From Candidatus Galloscillospira excrementavium (GTDB lineage Bacteria > Bacillota > Clostridia > Oscillospirales > Oscillospiraceae): 11,660 bases of DNA. The DNA lies in NCBI GenBank assembly GCA_018711785.1, contig DVHW01000199.1, positions 1 to 11,660 of the forward strand, read 5' to 3'. Below the pieces are notes generated by a model, which did no database searches, had not been told where the DNA came from, and saw only the letters and a list, made by a program, of their open reading frames with translations. Made by a program: the position numbers and the translations under genes. Each line of letters starts with the position of its first letter. Position 1 is the first letter of the stretch. Below are positions 1 to 5,870 of the stretch, in pieces.

Positions 1-710
1 ACTTCACCACCCTCTATCCCAACCTGGGCGTGGTGTACGTGGAGGAGGGCACCTCCTTCGTCATGGCCGACATCCCGGGCATCATTGAGGGGGCCAGCGA
101 GGGCGCCGGTCTGGGCCACGACTTCCTGCGGCACATTGACCGCTGCCGGCTGCTCATCCACGTGGTGGATGTGTCGGGCAGCGAGGGCCGGGACCCGGTG
201 GAGGACTTTGAGGCCATCCAGCGAGAGCTCTCGGAGTACGGCTCCGGCCTGGAGGGGCGGCCCATGCTGGTGGCGGGGAACAAGGCGGACATCGCCCCGG
301 ATTCTACCCTGTCCGACGCCCTCCGGGCCCACGTGGAGGGGTTGGGCCTTCCCTACTACGAGATCTCCGCCGCCGCCCAGAAGGGCACCCGGGAGCTGAT
401 GTACGCCGCCGCCCGGGAGCTGGAGCACCTACCCCCCATTGCGGTGTATGAGCCCACCTATGTGCCCAGGCCCCCGGTGGTGGACACCACCCAGCCTCTC
501 CACATCGAGAAGGTAGACGACACCTGGATCGTGGACGGCCCCTGGCTGGAGCGGCTCATGGCCAACGTCAACTTCTCGGACTACGAGTCCCGCAACTGGT
601 TCGACCGCATCCTCCGCCAGTCCGGCCTGTTTGAGCAGCTGGAGGCGCTGGGCATCCAGGACGGGGACACGGTGAGTATGTACGACCTGGAGTTTGAGTA
701 CCAGCGATAG
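1..710 (+). CDS. obgE: GTPase ObgE/CgtA, 3' part (5' end outside window)
   Basis: This is the C-terminal part of the Obg-family GTPase, a ribosome-associated protein involved in 50S subunit maturation and stress control. The reading frame is open from base 3, so the gene enters from outside the window; the GTG at 30 is internal. The visible protein starts in the switch I region ([11 protein letters not shown]), continues with the G3 motif DIPGIIEGA, the G4 motif NKAD and the G5 motif SAAAQKGT, and ends with the OCT domain characteristic of Gram-positive Obg (last ~85 residues, from about YEPTYVPRP to DLEFEYQR). The N-terminal glycine-rich Obg fold and the P-loop lie upstream of the window. 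The gene converges on the minus-strand SGNH gene, with a shared terminator between them. The family assignment is very secure. Confidence 0.96.
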   Translation, partial: FTTLYPNLGVVYVEEGTSFVMADIPGIIEGASEGAGLGHDFLRHIDRCRLLIHVVDVSGSEGRDPVEDFEAIQRELSEYGSGLEGRPMLVAGNKADIAPDSTLSDALRAHVEGLGLPYYEISAAAQKGTRELMYAAARELEHLPPIAVYEPTYVPRPPVVDTTQPLHIEKVDDTWIVDGPWLERLMANVNFSDYESRNWFDRILRQSGLFEQLEALGIQDGDTVSMYDLEFEYQR

Positions 711-712
711 CG

Positions 713-740
713 CTCGAACAAGGGCTTGCACTTGTTCGAG
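713..740. repeat. Inverted repeat directly after obgE
   Basis: Two perfect 10-base arms, CTCGAACAAG at 713-722 and CTTGTTCGAG at 731-740, enclose an 8-base loop. The structure begins three bases after the obgE stop codon. It has no T-run after it, so it is not a classical intrinsic terminator; it could protect the mRNA 3' end or belong to an interspersed repeat. Confidence 0.6.
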
Positions 741-774
741 AAGGTTGCGGCCCGCACGTTTGTGGGTCGAGAAG

Positions 775-809
775 CGTTTTTCGCCGTGCGCACGGCGCGG
801 CGAAAAACG
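775..809. repeat. Inverted repeat CGTTTTTCGCCG with inner palindrome
   Basis: Perfect 12-base arms at 775-786 (CGTTTTTCGCCG) and 798-809 (CGGCGAAAAACG) flank 11 bases. An alternative overlapping palindrome, CGCCGTGCGCACGGCG at 782-797, can fold instead, so the element has two mutually exclusive foldings. With the hairpins at 713-740 and 861-900 it makes the whole 197-bp spacer between obgE and the SGNH gene highly structured. No gene is visible here. Confidence 0.55.
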
Positions 810-860
810 GAGGGTCCTGTTCTTTCACGCCTGTAGGCGGCGAGACTCCGCGAGACATGA

Positions 861-900
861 AAACGGCGCGCCCGGCTCTATGGAGCCGGGCGCGCCGTTT
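861..900. terminator. Bidirectional intrinsic terminator between convergent genes
   Basis: Eighteen-base perfect arms at 861-878 and 883-900 enclose a TATG tetraloop. The arms begin AAACGGCGCG and end CGCGCCGTTT. On the plus strand the stem runs into TTTCTGTTTTTC, serving obgE; on the minus strand it runs into TTTTCATG, serving the SGNH operon whose last stop codon is 8 bases away. The A-rich and T-rich stem ends make one hairpin work in both directions. Confidence 0.85.
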
Positions 901-907
901 CTGTTTT

Positions 908-1819
908 TCAGGTCCCCGGGGCGGTGTGGGTGCGGAGGTACTCCAGCCACTTGGCGTAGTAGCTCCGGGTCAGGTGGATGCCATCCGAGCTGCCGTCAGC
1001 GGGGAGGACGCCGGTGTCGTCCATCACCGACACATGGGTGTCCAGCAGGTAGACCCCCTTCTCCTGGGCCAGCTTGGCGATGAGGTCGTTGTAGACCAGG
1101 ATCTTCTCGTTGTTGAAGTAGTCGTGAGAGGCCGATTTCTCCGCCGTCACGGGCAGAAGGGTCTGGAGGTAGATGGTGGCGTTGGGCGCGTTGGCCCGCA
1201 CCTCATCCACCAGGTCGGCGTAGGTGTCGTAGAACCGCTGGTCATTGTACCAGCCCAGCTCGTTGACCCCCAGGAGAATATAGACCTTGGCGTAGTCCCG
1301 GCCCGCCAGAGCCTCCACGGCGGAGACCTGCTCCCCGTTTACGGTCAGCACATCCTCGGTGACCGCGGTAAGGACGTTGAGCCCCTGGTGGGACAGGTTG
1401 GCGGCGGTGGTGGTGTTCAGCTCGCTGTAGATGAGCAGGCCGTCGGTGAGGGAGTCCCCCACAAAGGCGGCGTCAGAGAAGTAGTCGAGGTCCACCGCCT
1501 CCGACTCACCCAGGGCATAGTTGTACTGGTGCCAGGTGGGGATGTCGGTCTCGGTGTAGCTCCCCGGTTCGTAGTCCGGCTCCGGCGTGGGGGTGGCGGA
1601 AGGGGCCTCCGTGGGCTCCGGCGTGGGAGTGGGCGTGGGCTCCGGCGTGGGCGACGGAGTTTCCACCGGCGTGGGGGAAGGACTCTCCAGGGTATCCGCC
1701 GGCTCGTCGGAGAAGAGGAACAGGGCCCAGAACACCAGCAGCACCGCCAGCAGCACCACGGCCACCAGCGTCAGAATACGCATTACGGGGAATGAGCTGT
1801 ACTTTGGACTGCGGGACAA
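908..1819 (-). CDS. Membrane-anchored SGNH/GDSL-family esterase or acyltransferase
   Basis: This is a predicted extracytoplasmic SGNH hydrolase of 303 residues that would remove or transfer acyl groups on cell-envelope or extracellular glycans; its substrate is unknown. One N-terminal membrane segment (about residues 13-36) is followed by a Pro/Thr/Glu/Ser stalk (47-81) and then the SGNH domain. Block I is FVGDSLTDG with nucleophile Ser123, block III is GVNELG with Asn186, and block V is DGIH with Asp279 and His282, so the catalytic set looks complete. The start is taken as TTG at 1819 because AAAGGA lies 10 bases upstream; the in-frame ATG at 1783 has no ribosome site. The gene is last in the operon, 39 bp after the DUF4358 gene, and is a paralogue of the gene at 2332-3291. 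Confidence 0.88.
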   Translation of the reverse strand: MSRSPKYSSFPVMRILTLVAVVLLAVLLVFWALFLFSDEPADTLESPSPTPVETPSPTPEPTPTPTPEPTEAPSATPTPEPDYEPGSYTETDIPTWHQYNYALGESEAVDLDYFSDAAFVGDSLTDGLLIYSELNTTTAANLSHQGLNVLTAVTEDVLTVNGEQVSAVEALAGRDYAKVYILLGVNELGWYNDQRFYDTYADLVDEVRANAPNATIYLQTLLPVTAEKSASHDYFNNEKILVYNDLIAKLAQEKGVYLLDTHVSVMDDTGVLPADGSSDGIHLTRSYYAKWLEYLRTHTAPGT

Positions 1820-1858
1820 GGGATCAGATCCTTTCGGGTGTAAATAGAGGAAGAAGAT

Positions 1859-2335
1859 TTACTCGCTCCAGGTATTCAGAGCGGAGCGGGCAGCGTCGGC
1901 GTCGCTGGCCACAATGAGGAGGACCGTGTTGCCGCGCCGCTCCAGAATGGCGTTCTCCAGCTTGCTCACCTCGTCGGGGCGGTAGGACCGCTCGGCCTCG
2001 ATGTTCTCGTCCACATAGGTCTGAAGTGCCGAGACCGCGGCCTCGGCGGCGGCCTCGTCCTCCATCACCAGGACGGCCAGCAGCTCGGCCAGGTAGGTGG
2101 AGCAGTAGGCGGCGGAGTCGGTGACCGTGGCGGCGTCCAGCGTGTCAAAGCGGACGGTGGCGGCCATGGCGGGCTGCATGTCCTCCGGGTCGGTAAAGGC
2201 CCCCGAGTCCAGCAGGGCCTGGGGCAGGGTGTCCAGGTCAAAGGGCTTGGCCGTGGTGGTCTCACCGCCGCAGGCGGTGAGAGCGAACGTGAGGACACAG
2301 CAGAGGGAGAGCAGGGCAGCAAGAGTGCGTTTCAT
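1859..2335 (-). CDS. DUF4358 family lipoprotein
   Basis: The 158-residue product has a lipoprotein signal peptide: basic start MKR, hydrophobic stretch, then lipobox LTAC with Cys22 as the expected lipidated residue. The mature part is acidic and alanine-rich and resembles the DUF4358 family found in Firmicutes, often close to SGNH or MBOAT O-acylation genes; this is recognition from memory, not a search. Its biochemical role is not known. It would sit on the outer face of the membrane beside the two anchored SGNH enzymes. Its ATG overlaps the stop codon of the upstream SGNH gene by four bases (ATGA), which implies translational coupling, and the downstream SGNH gene follows after 39 bp. A shared function with both esterases is inferred from this arrangement. 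Confidence 0.78.
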   Translation of the reverse strand: MKRTLAALLSLCCVLTFALTACGGETTTAKPFDLDTLPQALLDSGAFTDPEDMQPAMAATVRFDTLDAATVTDSAAYCSTYLAELLAVLVMEDEAAAEAAVSALQTYVDENIEAERSYRPDEVSKLENAILERRGNTVLLIVASDADAARSALNTWSE

Positions 2336-3291
2336 ATTTCATCGGTTCCTTTCTCGTCGAGTTGTTGGGTGGCGGCCTGTCCCGCCTGGTAGGCGGCGGC
2401 GTCCACGGTATGGGTCTTGAGGTAGTCCAGCCACTGGACATAGCCGGAGCGGGTGAAGTGGACCCCGTCGGAGGTCAACTCCCCGGGCAGCACGCCGGTC
2501 CCGCCGGTCAGGGCGGCGGCCACATCCACATAGACCACCCGTTTTTCTTCGGCCAGGGGGATGAGCAGGTCGGTATAGGCCTGGATCTTTTCATTGGTGA
2601 CACAGTAGGGCTGGTGGTGGGACCGGCACTTCTCCGGGTTCACCGGGACCAGGGACTGGACATAAATGACGGCGTCGGGCTGGAGCGCCCGGACGTGGTC
2701 GATGAGGGCGCCGTAGGCCCGGGCAAAGGCGCGGTTGTTGGGATAGCCGGTCTCGTTAACCCCCAGCATGATGTATACCTTGCCGTAAGTCCGGGCGGCC
2801 AGGGCCTCCAGAAGGCCCACCTTGGTGCCGTCCAGGTCCAGCCGCTTTTTGTCCGGCTTGTCCGCGTCAAAGACCGTGGCCCCCTGGTAGCTGAGGAAGG
2901 TCCCTCCCTGGATGCCGCTGTACAGCCGCAGGCCGTCGGTCCGGGAGTCGCCGATGAATGCGGCGTCGGCAAAGTAGTCGTCCTCCACTGCGGGAGACTC
3001 GGGGGCGGGGACGGAGAAATCGTAGGGCTCCGGTGTGGGCTCCGGGGTCGGCTCCGGTGTGGGTTCCGGCGTGGGCTCCGGCGTGGGAGAGGAGTATGCC
3101 GGGGTGGAGGGGCTGGGCGGGGGGAGCACCGCGGGCACAGCGGCCTCCGGAGCGGGTGCGCCCCGAAGGAGCGCGGCCACGGCCACCGCAGCAGCCCCGC
3201 AGAAACACAGAAACAAAAGAGGCAATAGAAGCCGCCGGAGGCGGGAAGGGCGGGGGGCAAGGCGTTTTCCAGGCGGACGGGTCTGCGGCAT
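2332..3291 (-). CDS. Membrane-anchored SGNH/GDSL-family esterase or acyltransferase (paralogue)
   Basis: This 319-residue protein has the same plan as its neighbour at 908-1819. A strongly basic N-terminus (KRLAPRPSRLRR) precedes a membrane segment (about 21-42), a Pro-rich stalk with five TPEP repeats (70-89), and an SGNH domain. Block I is FIGDSRTDG with Ser116, block III is GVNETG with Asn179, and block V is DGVH with Asp275 and His278. It also carries a C-terminal tail of about 20 residues absent from the paralogue. The ATG at 3291 is preceded by AAGGAG nine bases upstream. The gene overlaps the DUF4358 gene by four bases and follows the HAD gene by 69 bp, where I see no clear promoter. 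The substrate is unknown; an envelope glycan ester is the most reasonable guess. Confidence 0.88.
   Translation of the reverse strand: MPQTRPPGKRLAPRPSRLRRLLLPLLFLCFCGAAAVAVAALLRGAPAPEAAVPAVLPPPSPSTPAYSSPTPEPTPEPTPEPTPEPTPEPYDFSVPAPESPAVEDDYFADAAFIGDSRTDGLRLYSGIQGGTFLSYQGATVFDADKPDKKRLDLDGTKVGLLEALAARTYGKVYIMLGVNETGYPNNRAFARAYGALIDHVRALQPDAVIYVQSLVPVNPEKCRSHHQPYCVTNEKIQAYTDLLIPLAEEKRVVYVDVAAALTGGTGVLPGELTSDGVHFTRSGYVQWLDYLKTHTVDAAAYQAGQAATQQLDEKGTDEI
3025..3087 (-). repeat. 12-bp tandem repeat coding a (Thr-Pro-Glu-Pro)n stalk
   Basis: Five near-identical 12-bp units (of the type GGCTCCGGTGTG on the plus strand) encode five TPEP units. They differ mainly at wobble positions. The paralogue at 908-1819 has a looser form of the same stalk (bases 1577-1681). 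Such repeats can change copy number by slippage in whole 4-residue steps, which would alter the distance of the catalytic domain from the membrane. Confidence 0.85.
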
Positions 3292-3360
3292 AGAGAGATG
3301 CTCCTTGTGTCATGAAATGGCGCAGTTCGGCTGGGTTCGACAGCGCGGGGCTGCAAAAAG

Positions 3361-4056
3361 TCACCCCAGAATCAGATTCCGGATCTCCCCGAAGGAGGAA
3401 ACAGTGTGGGTGGGGACCGGCGCGGCAAGGGCGGGGCAGCCCTTTGGATTGAACCAGATGGAGTCCACCCCGGCGTTCACCGCACCCTGGATGTCGGCGG
3501 CCAGGCTGTCCCCCACCACCACGGTCCGGCGGAGGTCCCGGATGCCCAGGGCGTCAAAGACCCGCTGGAAGAACTCCCGCTGGGGCTTGCGGAAGCCCAG
3601 CTCCTGAGAGATGAAGAGATGGGGCACAGAGTGGCGGATGGGGGAGCGGTCGTACCGCCCCCGCTGGGCCGAGGAGACCCCGTTGGTGACGATGGCCAGG
3701 GTACAGCGGGGGGCCAGGGCGGCGCAGAGCTCCTCCGCGCCGGGGAGGAGACAGCCCTGCCGGGCCAGGGCGGCCAGGTAGGCGCGGTTCATCTCCTCCG
3801 GGTCGGCCCGGCCGGGATATCCGGCCTGTTGGAGAAAGGCGGCGAACCGCTCGACCACCAGCCGGTCCTGGGAGATCTCGCCCCGGTCAAAGGCGTCCCA
3901 CAGGGCGCGGTTGATGCGGAGATAGAGGGCCTCGTGCTCCGGCGTGAAGGGGATGCCGTATCCCTCCAGGGTCTCCCCCAGGGCCAGGTGCTCGGCCTGG
4001 TCAAAGTCGAAGAGGGTGTTGTCGGCGTCAAAGAGAACGAAATCGTATTTTGTCAT
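3361..4056 (-). CDS. HAD-superfamily hydrolase, YjjG-type noncanonical pyrimidine nucleotidase
   Basis: This 231-residue cytoplasmic HAD phosphatase most resembles the YjjG/YfnB type, which dephosphorylates (noncanonical) pyrimidine nucleoside monophosphates; exact substrate is inferred. Motif I is FDADNTLFDFD with Asp10 and Asp12, followed by an alpha-helical C1 cap (about 17-100). Motif II is TNG (124-126), motif III has Lys157 in GFRKP, and motif IV is GDSLAADI with Asp183 and Asp188. All catalytic residues are present and the length is normal for the family. The start ATG has GAAAGGAG ending six bases upstream. It is the first gene of the possible operon leading into the SGNH/DUF4358 genes (69-bp gap); a role in that envelope module is not obvious, so co-transcription may be incidental. 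Confidence 0.88.
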   Translation of the reverse strand: MTKYDFVLFDADNTLFDFDQAEHLALGETLEGYGIPFTPEHEALYLRINRALWDAFDRGEISQDRLVVERFAAFLQQAGYPGRADPEEMNRAYLAALARQGCLLPGAEELCAALAPRCTLAIVTNGVSSAQRGRYDRSPIRHSVPHLFISQELGFRKPQREFFQRVFDALGIRDLRRTVVVGDSLAADIQGAVNAGVDSIWFNPKGCPALAAPVPTHTVSSFGEIRNLILG

Positions 4057-4093
4057 TTCGGGCTCCTTTCCGCCGGGCGAATTCTAGGATACC

Positions 4094-4126
4094 ATCCGCC
4101 GGAGGGGAAATCCCCCAGGGGCGGAT
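4094..4126. other. Stem-loop upstream of the HAD gene
   Basis: ATCCGCC at 4094-4100 pairs with GGCGGAT at 4120-4126, and inside a 3x3 internal loop GGGG (4104-4107) pairs with CCCC (4113-4116). It lies 38-70 bp before the HAD start codon, so it would be in the mRNA leader if transcription starts upstream of it. A weak promoter-like TTGTCA sits just beyond it on the minus strand (4147-4152), but no good -10 follows. Its role is unknown. Confidence 0.4.
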
Positions 4127-4165
4127 ACAAATTCGTTACAAAGTGGTGACAAAGAAGAAGTGCGA

Positions 4166-4205
4166 GCGTAACAGAAAGAAGCGCCGAACCGCCGCGAGCA
4201 GCCCG
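4166..4205 (+). repeat. Intergenic structured repeat, core copy A
   Basis: This 40-base core shares with copies B (4299-4338) and C (4438-4477) the framework GCGT-ACAG--AGAAGCGCCGAACCG-CGCGAGCAG. Against C it differs at only two positions (TAACAG versus TGACAG, and CCGCCG versus CCGTCG). The bases before it (AAGAAGAAGTGCGAGCG) are only loosely like the leaders of B and C. It lies in the 422-bp gene-free interval 4057-4478, in which I see no coding region. Confidence 0.85.
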
Positions 4206-4222
4206 GATGGACCGGAGCGACG

Positions 4223-4260
4223 GGTGCAAACGGCCAGTTCGCAAACTGGCGGTTTGTGCC
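4223..4260. repeat. Stem-loop between repeat cores A and B
   Basis: A 17-bp stem with a single G-G mismatch (4232/4251) and two G-T pairs is formed by 4223-4239 and 4244-4260, closed by the loop CGCA. Key parts are GCAAACGG on the left arm and GTTTGTGC on the right. Neither strand has a following T-run, so it is not a typical intrinsic terminator. Confidence 0.65.
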
Positions 4261-4281
4261 TGGAGCCGGAGGGAAGCCGGG

Positions 4282-4338
4282 CGTCGGGAGCAGGAGAGGC
4301 GTGACAGGGAGAAGCGCCGAACCGTCGCGAGCAGGCGG
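4282..4338 (+). repeat. Intergenic structured repeat, copy B with extended leader
   Basis: Copy B is the 40-base core (4299-4338) plus a 17-base leader CGTCGGGAGCAGGAGAG that is repeated in copy C with one change. Within the core, GGGAGAAG replaces the AAAGAAG seen in A and C, and the end is GGCGG rather than CCCG. Confidence 0.85.
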
Positions 4339-4355
4339 GTAAGACCCGGAGTGGA

Positions 4356-4398
4356 GCAAACGGACCGGAGGCCCCTTCGGGGCCGCAGGCCGGCTTGC
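4356..4398. repeat. Stem-loop between repeat cores B and C
   Basis: The hairpin tip is a perfect GGCCCC-TTC-GGGGCC (4370-4384). Outer pairing CCGG (4365-4368) with CCGG (4390-4393), and GCAA (4356-4359) with TTGC (4395-4398), extends it through internal loops. It starts with the same GCAAACGG motif as the A-B stem-loop at 4226-4233, but the rest of the sequence differs, so the fold is kept while the sequence is not. Confidence 0.6.
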
Positions 4399-4420
4399 GC
4401 AGTCGGAGGGGGTTAGACGC

Positions 4421-4477
4421 CGTTGGGAGCAGGAGAGGCGTGACAGAAAGAAGCGCCGAACCGTCGCGAGCAGCCCG
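4421..4477 (+). repeat. Intergenic structured repeat, copy C with extended leader
   Basis: The leader CGTTGGGAGCAGGAGAG (4421-4437) is followed by the 40-base core (4438-4477). The core ends one base before the stop codon (complement of 4479-4481) of the ThrE_2 gene, so the repeat abuts the gene exactly. Starts of B and C are 139 bp apart; cores A and B are 133 bp apart. Confidence 0.85.
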
Positions 4478-4478
4478 C

Positions 4479-4955
4479 TCATTCCCCCCGCACTGCCCTG
4501 TGATCCGCCCTCCGGCGGAGCAGCCCGTTGACCAGCCGCACCGCCGAGGATACCAGCAGGATGCCCACCGCCAGAGAGCCGGCCAGGCCCAGGGTGTGGA
4601 GCAGGGTGGAGAGGAACAGGTCGGTCTCTCCGTTGATGGCGTACTCCATGGCGTAGTAGATGCCCCCGCCGGGCACCAGGGGGAAGAGGGCGATCATCAG
4701 GTACCCGGTGACCGGGCACTTGCGGATGCGGGCCATGACCTCCGAATAGATGGAGATGACCAGGGAGGCCACGAAGATCTGGATGAGATCGCTCCCCACC
4801 AGAGGGGCGGAGAGCAGATAGGCCAGCCAGCCCAGGGCGCCGCCCACGGCGCAGATGACCATGCCGAAGCCGTGGACATTGTACAGAAAGGAGAACCCGA
4901 TGCAGGCCGCAAAGGCGTAGACACAGGGCAGCACATAGCCGGTCAGAATCTCCAT
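4479..4955 (-). CDS. Threonine/serine exporter C-terminal half (ThrE_2 / YjjB-like, DUF3815)
   Basis: The 158-residue product is the smaller half of a split ThrE-type exporter, thought to export threonine or serine together with the partner encoded just upstream. It is almost entirely hydrophobic, with about five membrane segments. The LVPGGG motif in FPLVPGGGIYYAM is typical of the family. I choose the ATG at 4955: GGAGGTGA lies six bases upstream and the start is four bases after the end of the partner gene. An in-frame start at 5012 would overlap the partner and has no ribosome site. In single-chain ThrE proteins these two halves are fused, so the two products should form one complex. A short basic tail (LLRRRADHRAVRGE) ends the protein. 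Confidence 0.87.
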   Translation of the reverse strand: MEILTGYVLPCVYAFAACIGFSFLYNVHGFGMVICAVGGALGWLAYLLSAPLVGSDLIQIFVASLVISIYSEVMARIRKCPVTGYLMIALFPLVPGGGIYYAMEYAINGETDLFLSTLLHTLGLAGSLAVGILLVSSAVRLVNGLLRRRADHRAVRGE

Positions 4956-4959
4956 CCTC

Positions 4960-5724
4960 TCACCTCCAGAGCAGCTGGGACAGCCAGAGCGCCGCGCCGG
5001 TGCCCAGGGCAATGGCCGCGCCGATGAGCAGGGCCTCGGCGGTCTTGGAGATGCCCGACATGGTGTCCCCGGCCATGATGTCCCGCATGGCGCTGGTGAA
5101 GATCATGCCGGGCACCAGCAGCATCAGCGCGCCGATGATGATGAGGTCGGAATTCTGTCCTGCGCCGGACCAGGTGAAGCCCAGGGCCAGCAGAGCGGAG
5201 ACCGCGCCGGCGGCCAGGGTCTTGAAGAAGAGGTTCGTGCCCAGCCGGCCCATAAAGTAGAGGCACAGGTACATGGCTATACCGCAGATGCCGCTGCACA
5301 GGGCGTCCCGCCAGGTGCCGCCGAAGAAGAGGGTGAAGGAGGCGGCACCCAGGAAATATCCCCCCACCATGGCGGGGGCGGAATAGACCCGCTTCGTTCG
5401 GGTGATGGCCTCAAAGCGCGCCTGGGCCTCCGGGAGGGAGGGCGTGTCGGCACACAGGGCGCGGCACAGGGCGTTGTAGCGCTCCAGCAGGTCGATGTCC
5501 GTGCCGTGGCTGGGGACCCGGCGGATGCGGGTCAGGGGCTGGCCGGCGTCCAGCGTGATGCTGACAATGATGCAGTTTGGAATGGCAAAGACCTCCCCGG
5601 TGGACACGCCGTAGGCCTGAAGGAGCCGCTGGATGGACTCCTCCACCCGGTAGATCTCCCCGCCGCACTCCATCAGGCGGCAGCCGATTTCCGAGGTGAG
5701 ATTCAAAAGGCGGTCGTGATCCAA
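4960..5724 (-). CDS. Threonine/serine exporter N-terminal half (ThrE_1 / YjjP-like)
   Basis: This is the larger half of the split ThrE exporter, 254 residues. A cytoplasmic N-terminal region carries the family pattern ECGGEIYRVEESI and a segment around FAIPNCIIVSI. Five membrane segments follow, including the characteristic LVPGMIFTSAMRDIMAGD stretch. The start is placed at TTG 5724: AGAAGG lies seven bases upstream, whereas the frame also stays open upstream to an ATG at 5874 that would run back through the promoter and the neighbouring terminator. The gene is first in a two-gene operon with ThrE_2 (four-base gap). Substrate specificity cannot be read from the sequence; other small amino acids or dicarboxylates are possible. 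Confidence 0.87.
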   Translation of the reverse strand: MDHDRLLNLTSEIGCRLMECGGEIYRVEESIQRLLQAYGVSTGEVFAIPNCIIVSITLDAGQPLTRIRRVPSHGTDIDLLERYNALCRALCADTPSLPEAQARFEAITRTKRVYSAPAMVGGYFLGAASFTLFFGGTWRDALCSGICGIAMYLCLYFMGRLGTNLFFKTLAAGAVSALLALGFTWSGAGQNSDLIIIGALMLLVPGMIFTSAMRDIMAGDTMSGISKTAEALLIGAAIALGTGAALWLSQLLWR

Positions 5725-5770
5725 AGGCACACCTTCTCCGGACAAAATTGGGGCACATATGCGGACAATT

Positions 5771-5799
5771 ATTATACCACGGCGACCGAAAAAAGGAAA
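5771..5799 (-). promoter_or_regulatory. Extended -10 promoter for the thrE operon
   Basis: On the minus strand a perfect TATAAT (5771-5776) is preceded by TGG, giving the extended -10 form TGGTATAAT. A weak -35 TTTCCT (5794-5799) lies 17 bases upstream. Predicted transcription start is near 5764, giving a leader of about 40 bases before the TTG start at 5724. Confidence 0.75.
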
Positions 5800-5827
5800 T
5801 GGGCAAAATCGGGCGCAGGGACAAAAA

Positions 5828-5857
5828 CACCGGCCGGCGGAGGGCCGCCGGCCGGTG
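5828..5857 (-). terminator. Intrinsic terminator of the GH3-gtrA-lacI operon
   Basis: Thirteen-base perfect arms (CACCGGCCGGCGG at 5828-5840 and its complement at 5845-5857) enclose a four-base loop. On the minus strand the stem is followed by TTTTTGT. It lies 13 bases after the regulator's stop codon and just upstream of the thrE promoter, separating the two operons. Confidence 0.9.
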
Positions 5858-5870
5858 AGGGGAGATGCCG

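Noticed and set aside
4410..4430. A GTTAGAC motif next to a repeat, like an integron attC core
   Set aside because: There is no matching RYYYAAC partner at the proper distance, no integrase, and no gene cassettes; the match is to seven degenerate bases only.
4166..4477. Regularly spaced repeats considered as a CRISPR array
   Set aside because: The spacing of 133-139 bp is far too long, the intervening segments are themselves hairpins and partly alike, and there are no cas genes.
4084..4719. A 211-codon minus-strand frame over the repeat array
   Set aside because: It crosses the end of the ThrE_2 gene in another frame, is rich in Pro, Ser and Arg, and simply reads through the 133-139 bp repeat; no protein family is recognisable.
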